Part shown: one piece after another, positions 1 to 10,960 of the stretch
Numbering within the stretch: the stretch's first letter is position 1
How the letters are laid out: each line of letters opens with the position of its first letter
From: Cunninghamia lanceolata
Lineage: Eukaryota; Streptophyta; Pinopsida; Cupressales; Cupressaceae
DNA: 64,000 bases
Assembly: GCA_027924645.1 (NCBI GenBank)
Contig: BSBN01000254.1
Coordinates: forward strand, 16,624,501 to 16,688,500
Direction: 5' to 3'
Program-made: the position numbers and the translations under genes
The notes under the pieces: model-generated
The model's database searches: none
Seen by the model: only the letters and a program-made list of their open reading frames with translations
What the model was told of the DNA's origin: nothing

Positions 1-13
1 TATTCATCTGGTA

Positions 14-1560
14 TCAATGACAGATAGGAGCAAAAATGTCAATGTGTCTCCCAACAGCAAGGGGCACACCAGGGTCGTCTAAAAGATGATCACGAGTCAT
101 CCTAGCAAAGGGAGAAACCAATCTAACATTAATCTTGTGAACAAAATCCCTCCACTCTCTGATGTTATCTGAAAGAGAAAATCAAGAGATAAACAAGTCA
201 TCTCCCTATGAAAAGAGAAGAGATGAAGGTACGAAAAGGAAATAGACTAAACTTACGTGGATCACTAGGCTACCACTCAGGGTCAAATTGTTGTATCACC
301 TCATCTGAATGAGGAGGTTGAGGAACAATAGGAGGACCCTTGAGGATATCAGGAGCACCATCTAAATCATCAATATCATCAAAATCCTCAACCTCAGGAA
401 TGACCTTGTCTAATGAATCATCATCATCTAGGACATAGTCCTTGTCAGTAGACTCTAAGTCCACAGCCACAATGAGAGATTAGGAAGAAGTCCCTCTCCC
501 TCCCCTCTCTCCTCATCTCACAACTCTAGTAATGAAGACTCCAGGAGTCAAGGGAGTCCAAACAAAGGTCCTCTATCCACTCTCACCCATCTCTATGACA
601 GTCCTATAGCAAGTCGACACTAGGGGCAAGTCCTCAGAGATGTCCTCACCAAACTGCTGTGAAACACGATCAACCCAATGGGCCTTAACTAGACCATTAT
701 GATCTAAAATCTCAAATACCCCATGACAGTATTATCTGATCTCACCATCTCAGGCCCAAGATCCCTCCATGTCACGATAAAGATTAAATATCATGTCCTC
801 ATTTGTAAGAGTAGAAAAAATGGGTAAAGAAACATCAAAATGACCAACATGCATCCACCTCACTACTCTTGGTAAGCTTCTATTTGGAAGCAGAATGAGC
901 TTCTGATAGGGCCTCATGTGCTCAAATATCCATGTCATGATCATAGAAGAGTGGCTAAAAGCTAGAGCCCCTTGCCATGAAATCTGATAGAAGTCTCTAT
1001 AAACCATGGCTAAGATGTTTGGTCCCCAAGTATAAATTGTTCCCTCCTCAATATCATGAATGATGGGTGCCCAACACCATCTTAGACAAGCTGAGAACTT
1101 GTCTCTCAATAGCCTCGATGCAATCAATCCAATTAGGAACCTCCTCAAAAGTGGGATATAAAGTCGTGGTACAGAAGTAAGCTAAACTCCTGGCTGATCT
1201 CTAGGGTGATTAAACCCCATGAATGCTGCCCAAGAAACCTTGTCTTGGAAAGACTCACTAACTAGAAGAACTAAAGGCTGTCCTCTCACAAGAGCCCCAA
1301 GTATACGATACATATCATAAAGAGTGATGGTCAACTCTCCAGAGATCTACAGGAACCTAAATGTGTTTCTGTCAGCATCCTAGTAGGTCAGAATGTTGTA
1401 GCATATATGAGATACAGGATGAATCATAGGCACATGGTAAACTCTAGCTAGACCTAACCTCTTCAGAATAGCATGATCCTTAGTACTCAACAAAGAAAAC
1501 ATCCCTGAGAGCCATCCTTGCTCTCGGCAGGCATTCCATCAGATATGCACATCCTGCAAA
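14..1560 (-). pseudogene. Plant mobile domain (PMD/MAIN-like) gene, decayed, with one intron
   Basis: Reading leftward on the minus strand, the translation contains GELTITLYDMYRILGALVRG (near 1345-1285), then a Trp-rich segment YTWGPNILAMVYRDFYQISW (near 1050-985) and a segment ending IFEHMRPYQ. This order resembles the aminotransferase-like plant mobile domain found in MAIN-type proteins and in many plant transposons. An acidic, proline-containing tail (470-270) follows. A GT-AG intron fits at 256-169: donor GTAAGT is the reverse of 251-256 and the acceptor CAG ends at 169. Joining 257 to 168 keeps the frame, which then runs to a stop at 14-16. In-frame stops (one just before the donor) and frame changes mark it as dead. 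PMD genes are mostly transposon-derived or domesticated; no terminal repeats are visible, so its carrier is unknown. The family call is by motif resemblance only. Confidence 0.6.
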
Positions 1561-3002
1561 ATCAAAAGAGAACTTTAGACTAGATCTTGTAAACTCATAA
1601 AAATCCATAAAAATTGTAAATCTAAAGAAAAACTTTACACAAAAAAAGCTTATAAACCTTCAAAAATTGCAACAAACAGGTGAATACAATAGCCAAAACA
1701 TGGCAGATCAGAGTGAAACAAGCGTTAAACAACATGAAAATTCAGTCAAAATCAGCCCAACAGGGTCGCCCCTGGGCAACCCTGCTATCAGACAGGATCT
1801 CCCCTAGGAAACCCTACCTGACAAAAGGAGTGACCCTAGAAGAAGATCCCTCAACCAAAAATTTCTCTAAAAACTTTATTTTTTGACTAATTTTGGAAAA
1901 TGAAAAACCAATCTTGCTCTAAATGACGAGATAAATACAATGCAATAGAGAAAATCATAAAAAAGAAACAATTTCAAGAGATTTTTCACAAAATTAAAAC
2001 TAGGGTTTAGAGAAGGGTTTTTGATTGATTGCATACCTAATTCTCTGTGGCTATTGAAGAGGCGACCATCTTTATGATCTCCTCGACAATACCTTTCTAA
2101 TGATTGCTCACATGAATGATTCCATCGTTAATTCACTCTGATCTCACAATTTGACTTGATTTGTTTGCCTTTAGCTTAGTTTCATTTGTGCATTTAGATT
2201 AGTTCTTTGCTTTTATGCATCCATTTCATGCATCATTTTGTGTGCTTTCATCCCTACAGTTACAAACTGACAAAGGCAAACAACTAGTCCAACTCGAATG
2301 ATCTATGGTAAGTTCATCATTTGAATTTTCATGATTTGTTTTGTATTATTTAAATGCTGAACTAATACTAGTTATTATAGGTACAATTTGCAAGAAAATT
2401 GACATGTAAGGCCTAGTTCAGGAATGGTACCTACCTTTCATGTAGACTACCATCCCCGAGGAGGCAAATATGCAAGCACAAAAATCACACACAGCCTCCA
2501 CGAGGACCCCTATGATGATTCAGATCCTTGTCACGTAAATGTAAGCATGAAATAATGTCCTTTAAGCAGCAAACCTCTTGATGACGTGTCCTCTTTCTTA
2601 TTTGTCAATTTCCCTCTCTCCCTGTTTGCGACGCTTTTTGACACTTGTTGTGACACTTGTCGATTTACATTTTCAAAGATTTTGGCCTTACTCCTAAGCC
2701 TTGTGAGCATCTTGTAGGTGAGTTTTCACCTTTGCCCTTTGTTGTTCATCCTATGCACCCCTAGAAGCCTTCTAGAGGTCCCCCCTATCCATCTCCCACT
2801 TTCAATTTTTAGTTCCGCTCAACCAATCCAAATCTCCCCTATTATTTCTAGATCTCCCTTGGGAGATCCTATAGGTGCAAGTGGAGATTTGGATTCTTGC
2901 AAATGACTGACCTATTTCTAAAGGTAGAACCCCTCCTTTTCTTCTCTTCTTGCATCTCCCAACCTATTTTTCTACATCAGACCCTATCTAGCCCAGATCT
3001 CC
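1561..3002. other. No gene seen; AT-rich and pyrimidine-rich spacer
   Basis: Nothing coding is supported here. The short open frames at 1680-1886 and 2718-2906 have no recognisable motif and look like chance. The stretch from about 2580 to 3000 is rich in C and T. It is probably part of an unidentified repeat or LTR that continues to about 3720 and past the insertion at 3727. Confidence 0.4.
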
Positions 3003-3102
3003 CTGAGCGACCTAGGATCACCCCCTGAGTGACTTAGGGTCACCCCCTGGGTGACCTAGGGTCACCCCTTGGGTGACCCATGGTCACCAAGGGGTGACCG
3101 TA
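3003..3102. repeat. Short tandem repeat, period about 24 bp
   Basis: Four imperfect copies of a unit containing GGGTCACCCCCTGGGTGACC follow one another. Each unit is partly self-complementary (GGTCACC against GGGTGACC), so the array is also a set of small inverted repeats. Confidence 0.7.
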
Positions 3103-3367
3103 CTAGCAAAAGGGCTAACCCTGCCATTTTCATAGCCACAGAAAAACTTGAGCTTCTTACTCATTTTAGCTCCGTTTTCACCCATTTCTCTCCCTTTTTG
3201 CATGATTTTTTATGACTAATATGGAGTTGATTATTTCATGTACCCACACATGCATAATTAGCTCCATTTGATCTCAAATTAACTCTTTAATCAATCTCAT
3301 GCATTCTCTCATCTTCAATTCCTCTTCAGTGATAAGATATGATTGCTTCATCACTCTCTAATCAATT

Positions 3368-3480
3368 GAGTTCACTGGGTAATCAATCCAGTGAACTCCC
3401 CAATCAATCTTTGTTAACTCAAAAATCAAATGAGTTAACTTCTCAATCAATCCCATTTTTCAAACCTATAAATGCACCCC
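3368..3480 (+). promoter_or_regulatory. Two hairpins and a TATA-like box, possibly an LTR promoter
   Basis: An 11-bp perfect inverted repeat (GAGTTCACTGG at 3368-3378 and its complement at 3388-3398) is followed by GTTAACTC with its complement near 3414-3440. CTATAAATGC follows near 3461-3470. This spacing of hairpins and TATA box suggests the promoter of an unclassified LTR. It is an inference without a matching second LTR in view. Confidence 0.3.
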
Positions 3481-3726
3481 TCCCTCAAGCATAAAGGGAG
3501 GCAAATTCATTATGGACACAACTCTTGCTAGTTTTTACTCTCCAACTTAGCATTCAAATGCTCTCACAGGATGAAGGTGCCTTTTGCTTTATTTGTTCAA
3601 CCAAGAATCATTACACTGCTTAATTCTATGCCATTGTGCTCAACCAAGGATCTCATTGAGCTCATTCAATCTTCATAAAAGCTTCTCTTTGCTTCTTTGT
3701 ATCATTTTTGTTGTCAAGATGGTCTC

Positions 3727-4747
3727 TGATGCAGAGCAAAACCAGATAACATACAAAACAGGTGGAAGATCCCTCGAAAAGCCCACAAAATAGCCATTAT
3801 AGGGTGGATCGGCCAGAGTGACACCGAAATATACATATTCTTGCCTATCGGCAAGACTATACACCATCGGTCAAACGAAAGAGTCCTTTGCCGATACATA
3901 TCTCTCAGCGATGAGCCTTCCATCGGAAAGACTTCTCGAATCTCACCCCGATCGTAATTCTTATGCCGATATGCATTGCATTTAACGTCACCTTCGGCAA
4001 GACATGCCTACTGTCAGCCTAGCTTTAGATTCTTTCGCCGATGCATACCTAGAATTCGTTCTGCAAACTGTGGGGTCCATAGTCTTTGACCCAGCCAGTT
4101 GTATGTCTTACTAAATACAAAGGACAAATACATACAAGTTATTCTGTCATACGACTGACGTATACACACCGATTGATCTCACATACATTTGTGTACACAT
4201 GAAGTGCTAATTCCTTCTCTGCACATTGTAACCGAACAGAACACACGAAAATAACTAAAACTTAATAGGATATAAATAAATCTAACTACATGGAGGTCAT
4301 TCCACTGGTTTCGAAGAAACCCACCAGTGGAATGACTCCAAATCGATGTTCTAGTAATTAGACCAAGAACAAAACTATTTTATTCCTTCCAGAGATTTTA
4401 CATACAAATTGTTTTCTTTTCTCTTTCTGTTCATTCACTCTCCCTATCTCGTCTTCTACGAATACAGAGATAACTATTTAAAGACTCATATATTGGCAGT
4501 TACAGAAGGTGGAAGGCGAAACCATTCCTCAACCACCCTGCCAATCGGTTACATTCTACTTCTTTCTTGTTCGGTTACAATTCTTTAGATCTTTTCTTGA
4601 CACATATGCAATCTTTCAATATTATGCCGTTACTCGGCCAACTAAGGTTTGACATGGCACTAAGGCCTTACAATGTGGTATTTTGGACATAACATAAAAT
4701 GTATAGAATCCTCAGATTCTCAATGTCTTCGAGGTGCTCCTGCACCA
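3727..4747 (-). repeat. Left LTR (3' LTR in element orientation)
   Basis: 1021 bp, bounded by target duplication GTCTC on the left and by the polypurine side of the internal region on the right. It contains a hairpin with arms 4297-4308 and 4324-4335 (core ATTCCACTGG). Confidence 0.9.
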
Positions 4748-5220
4748 TACTCCCCAGCATGAAGAAACTCTTGTCCCAAGAGTTATGTGGTCTGCTGCAA
4801 ACGACGTATGCCTCTTAATGTCGTCAACTTTGTCTGGATACCTCCTCTGCTTCTTCTTTATCTTCCAACTATGACTCCTATCAATGGAGTTTGACTGGTT
4901 GCTCCTCCAGATGCTGCTATAAGTCCAACCTCAATGCTGCACCAACACTTCTGTCCCTCACCTAGGAGTCCTCTCTTGCCTCTCTCCCCAGGACTTTTGG
5001 CGACACCCACTGGACCTCCTTCTCAGGCCCTTGAACCATCTTCTGTGGTTCCATGACAGATCTCTTATCTGCCTGCTTGCAGCTTGTGGACATGCATCTG
5101 CAACCATAAAACTTCATAACAGAATCAAATAGCAAAAAAAAACCAATGCTTCCTGGTGTAGATTGCCTCCTTCGGCGCTCTATCTACACGCTCAGAATCT
5201 TCTGAGCTCTGATACCAATT
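4748..5220 (-). other. Internal region of the non-autonomous element
   Basis: 473 bp without gag or pol similarity. The only recognisable parts are a purine-rich stretch next to the left LTR (minus strand GGGGAGTA) and the primer-binding site at the right end. Confidence 0.7.
5204..5217 (-). promoter_or_regulatory. Primer-binding site matching initiator methionine tRNA
   Basis: The minus strand reads TGGTATCAGAGCTC, three bases inside the right LTR. TGGTATCAGAGC is the standard plant LTR-retrotransposon site complementary to initiator tRNA-Met, used by many copia elements and chromoviruses. Confidence 0.88.
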
Positions 5221-6241
5221 TGATGCAGAGCAAAACTAGATAACATACAAAACAGGTGGAAGATCCCTCGAAAAGCCCACAAAATAGCCATTATAGGGTG
5301 GATCGGCCAGAGTCACACCGAAATATACATATTCTTGCCTATCGGCAAGACTATACACCATCGGTCAAACGAAAGAGTCCTTCGCCGATACATATCTCTC
5401 AGCGATGAGCCTTCCATCGGCAAGACTTCTCGAATCTCACCCCGATCATAATTCTTATGCCGATATGCATTGCATTTAACGTCACCTTCGGCAAGACATG
5501 CCTACTGTCGGCCCAGCTTTAGATTCTTTCGCCGATGCATACCTAGAATTCGTTCCGCAAACTGTGGGGTCCACAGTCTTTGACCCAACCGGTTGTATGT
5601 CTTACTAAATACAAAGGACAAATACATACAAGTTATTCTGTCATACGACTGACGTATACACACCGATTGATCTCACATACATTTGTATACACATGAAGTG
5701 CTAATTCCTTCTCTGCACATTGTAACCGAACAGAACACACGAAAATAACTAAAACTTAACAGGACATAAATAAATCTAACTACATGGAGGTCATTCCACT
5801 GGTTTCGAAGAAACCCACTAGTGGAATGACTCCAAATTGATGTTCTAGTAATTAGACCAAGAACAAAACTATTTTATTCCTTCCAGAGATTTTACATACA
5901 AATTGTTTTCTTTTCTCTTTCTGTTCGTTCACTCTCCCTATCTCGTCTTCTACGAATACAGAGATAACTATTTAAAGACTCATATATTGGTAGTTACAGA
6001 AGGTGGAAGGCAAAACCGTTCCTCAACCACCCTGCCAATCGGTTACATTCTACTTCTTTCTTGTTCGGTTACAATTCTTTAGATCTTTTCTTGACACATA
6101 TGCAATCTTTCATTATTATGCCGTTACTCGGCCAACTAAGGTTCGACATGGCACTAAGGCCTTACAATGTGGTATTTTGGACATAACATAAAATGTATAG
6201 AATCCTCAGATTCTCAATGTCTTTGAGGTGCTCCTGCACCA
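5221..6241 (-). repeat. Right LTR (5' LTR in element orientation)
   Basis: 1021 bp, a near-identical copy of the left LTR with scattered substitutions and no length change. It carries the same hairpin near 5791-5829 with one stem base changed. Confidence 0.9.
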
Positions 6242-6246
6242 GTCTC

Positions 6247-7405
6247 CCATTGTTGCAAAAGGATTCGAGGTTGCCTATATCAAGGATTTTTGAGGGTAGT
6301 GGAGTCACACAAATATTCATTTCTCTCATGTTCCTTCATTGTTTTATTTAATTTATAGTAATTAGAAAACCAAATTTGCTCTTGGGAACAATAAAACATT
6401 GCTTTTTCCTTGATAATTAGATCTTGCATGTTAGATTAGTTGTTTTCATATTTCTAGATCTAGATTATTAGAAGAAGCAATTTCCTTTAGTTAGATTAGA
6501 TTACTTCAAAACTATCGAAAACTAAAAAAACATAGATTAACTTGCATTAGGAAAATCATATTAGATTGCATACATATTTCCCTTTCATAGATAAAGAGCA
6601 CTTTTCATTTCCAAAATACTTAAAAAACACAAAAAAATGTTTTGCATATCATTTAGCTTTGCATGCATATAAAGACCCTAGAATAGACAAATTTGCAAAT
6701 CGTTGATAGCATCACAAGGTAATCGCAATTAAATAATCCAATCAAACCCTCGATACCATAAGGAGGTAAAAACAAGTCTAAACATAGTCAAACCCTAGGT
6801 CAACAAAACCCTAGCTCAAAATCCCTAAATCTAGTTGAGATTAGTAAGCACACAACTACCTCCATCTTGGCTCACGAATGTGCCTGTGAGTGAGAGGAGA
6901 GTGGGTGAGAGCTATCTATGACGCTATTGAAGAGATCAATCCAAGACCATAATAAGAAATATTTGTTCTACCACAAGGAGACCCATTCATCCTCCTATTG
7001 TTAGAAGAGACTAGACAACTCCTGATACAACGAGAATACATTCAATGCATACAGAGACAAGAGGACATAAATGAAAAAAACTATTTACCCACATAGAGGT
7101 GGATTCTAAGAAACCCCAATAGTAGAAGAGAAACCAATGACCCTTCGGGTCATAGGGTTATCTCAACTACAACCACAATCAAATGAAACATTCAAGTAAG
7201 CACACAACAATGAAGGCCATAGTACTTGTTGACCCCTCTCTGCGAAGTCCAACTCTCCAACGAGCCAAACCCCCGCTGTGTCTCTCCTTCTTTTGACTGG
7301 CTACTTCCATGTGAGTGAGAGTGACATGGCGAATCACCCCATGACAAGGAGAGAAGGGTTTGTGTGCGTGCTGAAATCTGACCTGACAGCCCCAAGTAAC
7401 CGGAG
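6247..7405. other. No gene seen; continuation of the sequence interrupted at 3727
   Basis: AT-rich unassigned sequence, probably the right part of the same old repeat as 2000-3726. Open frames at 7179-7409 on the minus strand show no motif and overlap each other. Confidence 0.35.
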
Positions 7406-7980
7406 TCAAGATTTTGAGCGTAAAAGATTAGGTTTGAAAATTTTTGGGATATGAGATAGGGCCACTACAAATCTGTGGCTGAGCTCCATACTAGACTCTC
7501 CTTCTTGCCTTCTAATATTTTCTAAGTTTTGAACAAGAAAAATAGGGTCTAGACCATTTTTATAGTCATCAAATGCAGCCACCAAGTGCTCCCAAGAAGC
7601 AAAATGTTGGTCAAGGAAACTAACTACCACTTTTGTACTACTCCACATAGATATCTAACAAAAAAATCTTATCCACATATCTTCATCTTCAAACTAGAAC
7701 TTGTCCATGAAACCTAAAAATGCCTCAATGTGTGCCTTCCCATCAGAAACCTCACACAGTCCATCAAATAAAAGCATCTACGAATAGATCTTTTTTGGCA
7801 TGGATTACTATTCATAACTAACCCATGAGAGGTCCATCTATCTATATGTGTTTTCATTTGCAATAGGGTGAGGCTGAGAAAAGGAGAAATTAGAAACAGC
7901 ATAAGAGGGACTTGACTACGACCTGGATTGATGTAGCTTGATTTGGCTTTCTAATTCTATTTCCTGTTGCAACACAGATT
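7406..7980 (-). pseudogene. Retrotransposon gag remnant (module A)
   Basis: One minus-strand frame reads through about seven stops. It contains LLFDGLCEVSDGKAHIEAFL, then MDKF, FEDEDMWIRFF, SWEHLVAAFDDY and the conserved gag ending RRQEGESSMELSHRF. This is the F-x-G ... W-x-x-L ... F-x-x-x-F ... Q-x-E-x-S/V order of the plant retrotransposon gag domain. It corresponds position by position to the better preserved gag at 9474-10773. It lies downstream, in transcription order, of the PBS at 8495-8513 and the LTR at 8516-9473. No pol follows in the window. Confidence 0.65.
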
Positions 7981-8494
7981 CAAGAAATTTATTCTATTTT
8001 TCAATTTCATATTGCATCTTAGTTGGCTCATTCTAATTATGCAAGGGCTCAAAAAAGTTTGGGTTTGTAAAATTGGTAGGACTATGATCAGAAAATGCAT
8101 TATCAAGATCGTCAATAGACATATAGTTCCTAGGGTCTGTAACATAAGAACATGCACAAGAAGAATCCTCCCTAGGATATTCATGTTCATATCAGTTGGC
8201 CATGACCAACTACAAACCATATATGCAGGACAAAGGAAATCAACCAACATGTTACTATACTGAGAAAGAAACCATGGTCAAGGTAGGAAGAAAAACATGT
8301 ACCTTAACCAGTTGTAATAGCCTTGAAGCATCCACACATCAACAAAATTTTGTTTCTTTTTAATAGCACAGTCATCACCTCACTGAATGAGGAAAACTCC
8401 TAAAGTGTGACTGATATTCAAGTCTTTGAAACTATTTTTGGGTTGCTCACACTAGCAGAGTCTTCAAATCTTTATAACTCAACAATTTACTTCC
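7981..8494 (-). other. Gag N-terminal region or leader of module A, heavily decayed
   Basis: Lies between the recognisable gag domain and the PBS. The minus strand carries a glutamine- and glutamate-rich stretch near 7980-7930 similar in character to the N-terminal gag of module B. No continuous frame is preserved. Confidence 0.4.
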
Positions 8495-8513
8495 TCCCTA
8501 GCAATGACGCCAA
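8495..8513 (-). promoter_or_regulatory. Primer-binding site of module A
   Basis: Minus strand TTGGCGTCATTGCTAGGGA, a mutated form of the gypsy-type site beginning TGGCGCCGTTGCC (often matched to tRNA-Asp). It abuts the LTR end. Confidence 0.7.
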
Positions 8514-8515
8514 TC

Positions 8516-9473
8516 TATTGGGACCCAAAATAACTGCAACCCAGAACACTAAAACATTCCTAAAACACTTGGGCCAGGGATTGTCATCAAGGTTATAGGA
8601 GGAGGTTTATCAACAATTTAAGGGGGGTTTTGGCAAACTAACAGGAGTTGGTAGACTCCTCTACTCTTTAATCTCAACTTAGACTCTAGAGGGATATTCC
8701 AAGGGGTATACCTGAATAGGTATTAAATTCAAACTAGATGAACAACTAAAAATAAATAAACAACCAAACTAAACTCATCATATTGACTCCAAAAGTTGCC
8801 ACTAAGTCAAGAACGAATGGCTATAACAAAACCTGTATATAGCTAATTCAGCTATGCGAATGTACATGCCTAGGAAAGATTTTTTTTCCCCTAAACCACA
8901 TGCAAGTGATTTGTTTAATTTTAAAGAGTGTTTGATCCCTCTCTAATACGGACTAGTGCCTATTTTATTGGGCAACAGAGTCATAGAATGCAAGGAGGAA
9001 AGGAAATGCACAGCAAAGGATCATCAAAACTAGACATATATTCACACATATAACTTTAGATAGATCTTCATACAATGGACATACTTAATAATCCAAAAGA
9101 GAACTACAATGATACTTATGCAACAAAATAATGACAAATATAAAGACTTGTATTAACTTGGATGCTATCACACATCTCCAAACATCTATTACAATCATGT
9201 ACCTGCAAATGTGGCAAAGAAAAATACATAACTACAATTATATATTTACCAAAATCACTACAAACTCCCAAGGAAACACAGAAAAAGAAACACAAGGAAA
9301 AAAGGGGAACATAACTTAGAAAATTTTAGATAGGAACCCATGTAAATATCTTAGATCAAGTATAATTGATGAGTTTTGAATGCAAAGGAAAAACTTGGGA
9401 AATTGATGGAAATTTATGGGTTTTTTGGGGCAAAATAATACATTTTGGGAGTTGGTTTTTCTAGGCTCCAACA
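8516..9473 (-). repeat. LTR of module A (shorter copy)
   Basis: On the minus strand it starts TGTTGGAGCC at 9473 and ends CCCAATA beside the PBS. The last several hundred bases match the LTR at 10961-13819 with many differences, including the phrase CCAGGGATTGTCATC. It is about 1.9 kb shorter than module B's LTR, so one of the two has a large insertion or deletion. Confidence 0.6.
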
Positions 9474-10773
9474 TGTCCCTCAAACAATAACCTATTTTTG
9501 AATCATAGGTACCACAATATAAAACTAAGCACATAGATTCATTGGGTCTCATATGAGGAGGTACCTTTCTCATTATCATTATGAAGCAACTATTGAAATC
9601 AACTACTATTTCATTTATTGCTTTGTTGATGGTTGTAAGTTCATGGATAACAAACTTGGGATCAATAATGTCCCCATATTGTAATCTAGATACCCTCATG
9701 AACTCCTCCCAAGAACCAGTACTATTGTCAGGGAGGGCTTTATACCATTCTTTAGCACTCTCTTCCAATGAATGTACAAATAATTTTATCATAACATCTT
9801 TGTCCTCAATTTCATATTCATCAGTGACATTAATGAAATACTTGAGATGTTCATCACCTGTGAAAACATTATTACCTTGAAACCTAGGAATCTTCCCCCT
9901 AATCTCAATTGAAATTGGATTAGGAAAATCAGGTATGACAATGAAATTAAGCTGCATATGCCTTTCATCTCCCATTGACTGCCTCTGTGGAAGAAACCTA
10001 TATGCTTGTCTTTGTTGTGCATGCCCAACGTTATGAATGTTTCCATGTTGCTGATTAACTTGATTCTATGTTGGTTGAATGTTAGTATTTTGAGCCTAGG
10101 CTTGATTTATGCCCTATTGTCCCATTTGATGTTGCTGTTGTTGCCTCCGATTATTTTGTTGATTGTAGTGCTATGGGGTTGCACGTTACTGATTTGCATT
10201 TTGATTTAAGCCATGCTACTGTGCATTCTAGCTTTGTTGGGCCTACTGGGCAAGTTGAGCTTGTTGTTGATCAAGCAAGGCCTACACTTCCCTTTGTCTA
10301 TTTCTGATGTGATCAAGCAAGTCTAGTTGATTTTGGATTCTTCTTTTTCTTTCCTCATCATCAGGTTGTTGTTTTTGATCACCCTCATTAGGGATATTGT
10401 CATGTTGACCTACGAATGATCCAGTGGGAGAATTAGGATGCCTTGTACCTTGATACATCTCTTCATTCTCACTGCCATTCCCAAATGTTCTCAAATATGG
10501 ATCATGAGATCTATCTCTACTTCCTCTACTAATAACATTCTCAATTCTTCTAACATCATACTCATTTCTATTTGTTCTTTTGTTTGTTTTGAGCATGTTA
10601 TCTATAGAGTCCTCAGAAGTATAATTGTATTGGCTCATGAGTTTGACAAGTATGTTTTGGGAATTCCTTAGAGGTACCACATTGGTTCTTCTTACCCTAT
10701 ATCTACTCCTATTTCCTATGTTGCTAGAGGATTCCTCATGCCCAGGCTACTCTTGGTTTCTTCCTCTATCCAT
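9474..10773 (-). pseudogene. Retrotransposon gag (module B), nearly full N-terminal part, truncated by LTR of module A
   Basis: The start codon is at 10771-10773; a TAG follows after eight codons. The same protein then continues through NSQNILVKLMSQYNYTSEDS, an Arg/Glu/Gln-rich linker (DDEERKRRIQNQLDLLDHIR) and, after a frame change near 10000-9975, the gag core: GKIPRFQGNNVFTGDEHLKY, FINVTDEYEIEDKDVMIKLF, SAKEWYKALP, SWEEFM. The frame runs to about 9475, where it passes into the LTR of module A; the last residues up to 9316 are LTR sequence, not gag. Gag forms the virus-like particle. No zinc knuckle or pol remains. Athila/Tat-type gypsy affiliation is likely from the PBS type. Confidence 0.75.
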
Positions 10774-10939
10774 TATGAAATTCTAATCAAACTTAAATTA
10801 ATTTCTAGGTTATAAAATAGAGTCGCCACTTTCCTTGCTGGGAAGAAAAACTTAAACAAACTCTATATTTAAATATCACAACCAGAACTGAATTGATTTA
10901 CTATTACAAAGGGCTTCAAATTTGAGTCAAAACACTATG

Positions 10940-10958
10940 TCCCTGGCAACGGTGCCAA
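10940..10958 (-). promoter_or_regulatory. Primer-binding site of module B
   Basis: Minus strand TTGGCACCGTTGCCAGGGA, one or two changes from the gypsy-type TGGCGCCGTTGCCGGGGA site. It sits two bases from the LTR end at 10961. Confidence 0.8.
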
Positions 10959-10960
10959 TC

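Larger units (their letters stand above)
3722..6246 (-). mobile_element. Non-autonomous LTR element related to the chromovirus at 16370-22276, with 5-bp target duplication GTCTC
   Basis: Two direct repeats of exactly 1021 bp (3727-4747 and 5221-6241) flank only 473 bp of internal DNA. GTCTC occurs immediately before the first (3722-3726) and after the second (6242-6246), so the whole unit is one insertion. Each LTR starts TG and ends CA. The primer-binding site lies on the minus strand beside the right LTR, so the element reads leftward. The internal part has no credible ORF. On the minus strand the junction GGGAGTATGGTGCAGGAGCA (polypurine tract into LTR start) is the same as at the 3' LTR of the chromovirus, and the LTR end CTCTGCATCA is shared. 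It is therefore a deletion derivative likely mobilised by that chromovirus. The two LTRs differ at only a small percentage of sites by eye, suggesting fairly recent insertion. Confidence 0.92.

Noticed and set aside
5161..5220. A tRNA gene at the TGGTATCAGAGC sequence
   Set aside because: Only the primer-complementary stretch is present, next to an LTR; there are no tRNA arms around it.
7179..7409. Minus-strand frames with Cys and His residues as a small gene
   Set aside because: Two overlapping frames, no homology by eye, and no start or splice context.
8516..9473. 3' LTR of module B making a complete element with 10961-13819
   Set aside because: A PBS and a second gag follow it directly in transcription order, so it is the 5' LTR of another module; the length also differs by 1.9 kb.
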